From: Micrasema longulum
Taxonomy: Eukaryota; Arthropoda; Insecta; Trichoptera; Brachycentridae
Reading direction: 5' to 3'
Length of the DNA stretch: 64,000 nt
NCBI GenBank assembly: GCA_022494885.1
Contig: JAGVSM010003602.1
Coordinates: 1 to 64,000 of the forward strand
In this document: positions 61,901-64,000 of the stretch, one piece after another
How positions within the stretch are numbered: the first letter of the stretch is position 1
How the letters are laid out: the number at the start of each line of letters is the position of its first letter
Position numbers and translations under genes: made by a program
Notes under the pieces: generated by a model
Seen by the model: the letters and a program-made list of their open reading frames with translations, nothing else
Told to the model about the DNA's origin: nothing
Databases searched by the model: none

Positions 61901-62661
61901 ACTTGTGTGAAAAAAATAAAGTGCAAGGGGTGAAACTAACCAAAACCATTATAATTATTTGATTAATAAACTTATGAACCATATATCTTAATAGCATTTT
62001 GTTTTACAGACATAAAATGTTTGTTTTTAACAATGAGGTAAATTCAAGTACAGGTTGTTCTCATTATTTTATTAAACAATGAGCCGGATATCCAGTATCT
62101 GGCCAAACCGCTATCAGTTTTATCACTACTTACTAACCAAAATCTCCTAATAAAATATTTCAACTAAAGGGACAATTTTCTATTAGACGTGAAAGAAACC
62201 GTGTTAGAAAATGGAAAACAAATGGTAGAGTGGGGTTCGAGCCTCGGACTTTCTGGTTCCAAGTCTGTGACACTACCACGAGACTGTCTCTTAATTAATT
62301 TCAAAGTGATATTTAGCTGCCTACCATGCATAGTCTCATTTTGATATGGTCAACACGATATATTAAATGTTGTTTTTCATAGCAATATTTCATCAACTAA
62401 AAGTGAAAGGCATCATTCGACTTCGCTTCATGTAACAAATGATGGAAATAGGATGCAATTGGGATGCGAATGTAGTATCCTATACATCATCAGGTGTGAC
62501 TAGGGGAATGATGATGATCTAAGGTATAATATCAATAAGTAAAGAACCTACTTTATTTGAAATGAGTTGTTTGTTCCTCGATGATCAAGGTCATGACATA
62601 GACAGCCAATCATCAGAGCGAGACACTCTATCTCTCCAAATATTTTCCACCACTGAGTAGC
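58919..62661 (-). CDS. Pde11: cyclic-nucleotide phosphodiesterase, Pde11-like, C-terminal exons
   Basis: This is the second half of a class I phosphodiesterase that hydrolyses cGMP and/or cAMP. Five minus-strand exons join in phase to 333 residues: 62661-62552, 61658-61470, 60809-60578, 59470-59387 and 59305-58919. The metal-binding HD signature is [26 protein letters not shown] follows, then the second metal-site Asp in [12 protein letters not shown], the [10 protein letters not shown] segment, and the invariant purine-binding Gln and Phe clamp in [16 protein letters not shown] 100-residue acidic/Ser-rich tail follows, ending SNHDI. The [14 protein letters not shown] context fits PDE11 best, but PDE5/6 are close and the regulatory GAF domains lie beyond the right edge. 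One intron holds an RTE scrap; the 62.7 kb to edge region contains no further exon that I can see. Confidence 0.9.
59720..60149 (-). pseudogene. RTE-type LINE C-terminal fragment between inverted 13-mers, Pde11 intron
   Basis: The minus strand carries a 98-codon open stretch (60128-59832) typical of the end of insect endonuclease-reverse transcriptases: [63 protein letters not shown]. No RT core is present. The block is bounded by the perfectly inverted 13-mers GCATCTGTCGACC (59720-59732) and GGTCGACAGATGC (60137-60149), which is unusual for a LINE. It is in sense orientation with Pde11, in the intron between 60578 and 59470. Confidence 0.8.
62190..62300 (-). repeat. tRNA-derived SINE, family 2, copy c, Pde11 intron
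   Basis: The minus strand shows CAGTCTCGTGGTAGTGTCAC, then AAGTCCGAGGCTCGAACCCC and ACTCTACCATT, matching the copies at 23290-23400 and 28790-28905. The tail AAAATGG precedes it on the plus strand in all three. Confidence 0.65.
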
Positions 62662-63002
62662 CTGTAAATGAAAAAGAAAATGGTAAGCATAAATTTCGCT
62701 AAGATAACAATGAAAAACATATTTTTAAATCCTGATAAATGATAAAAAAATGCATTTTTTGTTTCTGTACACATGTATTATTTTGTAAGAAGATTCGGCT
62801 GGATTTTTTTAGTTCAATGACGTCATAATATGGTAACTGCATAATATCACTATACCAAAAAAAGTTGATTGACTATCATGGCTAACATTTAATATAAAGA
62901 CTAATTAAAGAATAAGGAATAAAAAATTATAAGAAACAATGAATAAAAGGAAGCATGATTAAAAAATTATGCTATATTTTAAAATTAAAAAAAAAAAAGA
63001 AA

Positions 63003-63790
63003 TGTAACACCTGCTTTAATCTCAATACATTTTTTTACATATTGCTATATTATTCATATAACCAAGTTACATATTAACGACTCCTCTAACATATGCAGTG
63101 GGTTTGCATATTCTATCGCAACCTTAGGTGATACTTTTCTGACATTCCGTCAGTCACCTGCGCTTTTCCAGGCCCTGCGAGACCCTTAGATTTGTCATCT
63201 CCTCTTAATTTTAGCTTTTATAAAGCCGATTCTTAGCTCTATTAGTCATAGTAATCTGGGTAGTCTTCTAGCAAAAATGCTTACCTATCTTCTTGGTACT
63301 CTATGATAAAGGCACCTACTCAGGACTCCCCCAGCGAATAAGCTTGTTTTCTTTGCTGAGAAAACTTTGGTACTGGGCTATGCCTTGGATCTCACCGCGT
63401 ACGATCACGTTATATTGATCTGCCTCTGCTTACCCAATTGCTTACCTTATTTGGTTCAACCGGGTATTTCAGCTGGACATATAATTTGACTAACCCGAAT
63501 CCCAGTAATTGATCCCCGGTACCTATTCAGTAAAGCAGGACTGCTGGCCTAAAGCCCTTTCGCAAACATCTGAATATGGTGCGAGAGCTTGGCTGTCTAA
63601 ACACCACGTATTCCTTCACCCGGGCCAATAGGAGCCATAAATCACCCCCGTGTCGTGAAACAATAACTCCACCATCTCTCAATCTGTGAAGTCAGAGCTT
63701 GTCAACCCGTGTAACCTAGGATATTGTATTTATTTAATTTCCTAGTGCTTGTACTGTACGAACTATATGAATAAACATATTTGAAACCAG
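63003..63790. mobile_element. possible decayed LTR-like insertion
   Basis: From about 63070 to 63740 the base composition turns clearly GC- and CpG-richer than its surroundings, with abrupt edges. It starts near TGTAACACC and ends with AATAAACATATTTG (about 63768-63781), reminiscent of an LTR with a polyadenylation signal. No open frame, no matching second copy and no clear target duplication were found, so the type is unsure. It lies upstream of the leftmost-transcribed Pde11 exon seen, presumably inside another Pde11 intron. Confidence 0.35.
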
Positions 63791-64000
63791 TTGTGTTAAA
63801 GATATATATTTGATTTTAATTATTAACTTTATTGTAAGGAATTCAGAAGAGATTTAAGATGTGCTTTCAACCAAATCCAAAGGTTCAATCATACTTAAAA
63901 TATGATTCTTAGAATACTAACGAGATGTATTGAAATAACAATGAAAATACCGACTGTACTGTTTTTCAAAAAATATGTTATGGTTTTAATTAAATTGTTG

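Noticed and set aside
1..64000. CRISPR arrays, bacterial operons, toxin or viral genes
   Set aside because: No regularly spaced direct repeats, no operon-like gene packing and no such proteins were seen; all supported genes are intron-containing animal genes or transposon remains.

Overview
The window is nuclear DNA from an arthropod, most likely an insect and plausibly a moth or butterfly. The DNA is AT-rich, the genes are split by GT-AG introns, and the introns and spacers are full of short non-autonomous transposons, tRNA-derived SINEs and LINE scraps. The encoded proteins are clearly animal (GBF1, RMI1, USP16/45, macoilin, a MADF-BESS factor, a PDE11-type phosphodiesterase). The lepidopteran placement is inference, from the transposon flavour (RTE LINE, CsRn1/Kabuki-like gypsy) and the presence of RMI1, which to my knowledge flies of the Drosophila type lack. 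No bacterial or viral genes and no CRISPR array were seen.

Layout, left to right. 1-2.6 kb: 3' half of a broken Ty3/gypsy element in sense orientation inside an intron of GBF1. 3.5-6.6 kb (+): last four visible coding exons of GBF1, with a 757-bp solo LTR in one intron. 9.7-14.2 kb (+): a complete seven-exon RMI1 gene; its last exon has no in-frame ATG and is easily missed. 14.2-20.6 kb: spacer with hAT-like and other MITEs. 20.6-30.1 kb (-): complete six-exon USP16/45 deubiquitinase. 30.08-30.72 kb: 644-bp divergent promoter region. 30.7-41.2 kb (+): complete nine-exon macoilin. 41.2-52.1 kb: long non-coding stretch, possibly partly a macoilin 3' UTR. 52.1-53.1 kb (-): two-exon MADF-BESS protein. 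53.1-58.9 kb: spacer with a pogo-like MITE. 58.9-62.7 kb (-): last five exons of a Pde11-like cyclic-nucleotide phosphodiesterase; the rest of the gene lies beyond the right edge.

For the two complete multi-exon genes with long introns and for RMI1, all exon phases join without a break (562, 991 and 775 residues), which strongly supports the models. The genes do not form a pathway: they act in Golgi traffic, double-Holliday-junction dissolution, histone H2A and other deubiquitination, neuronal ER membrane function, transcription, and cyclic-nucleotide breakdown.

The most unusual content is in the repeats. At least seven short repeat families recur in the window. One has six copies, and three of those carry a perfect CRE-like palindrome. 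Other repeats sit within about 30 bp of splice acceptors in RMI1 and macoilin. I found no convincing new biological system; the best leads are listed as findings.
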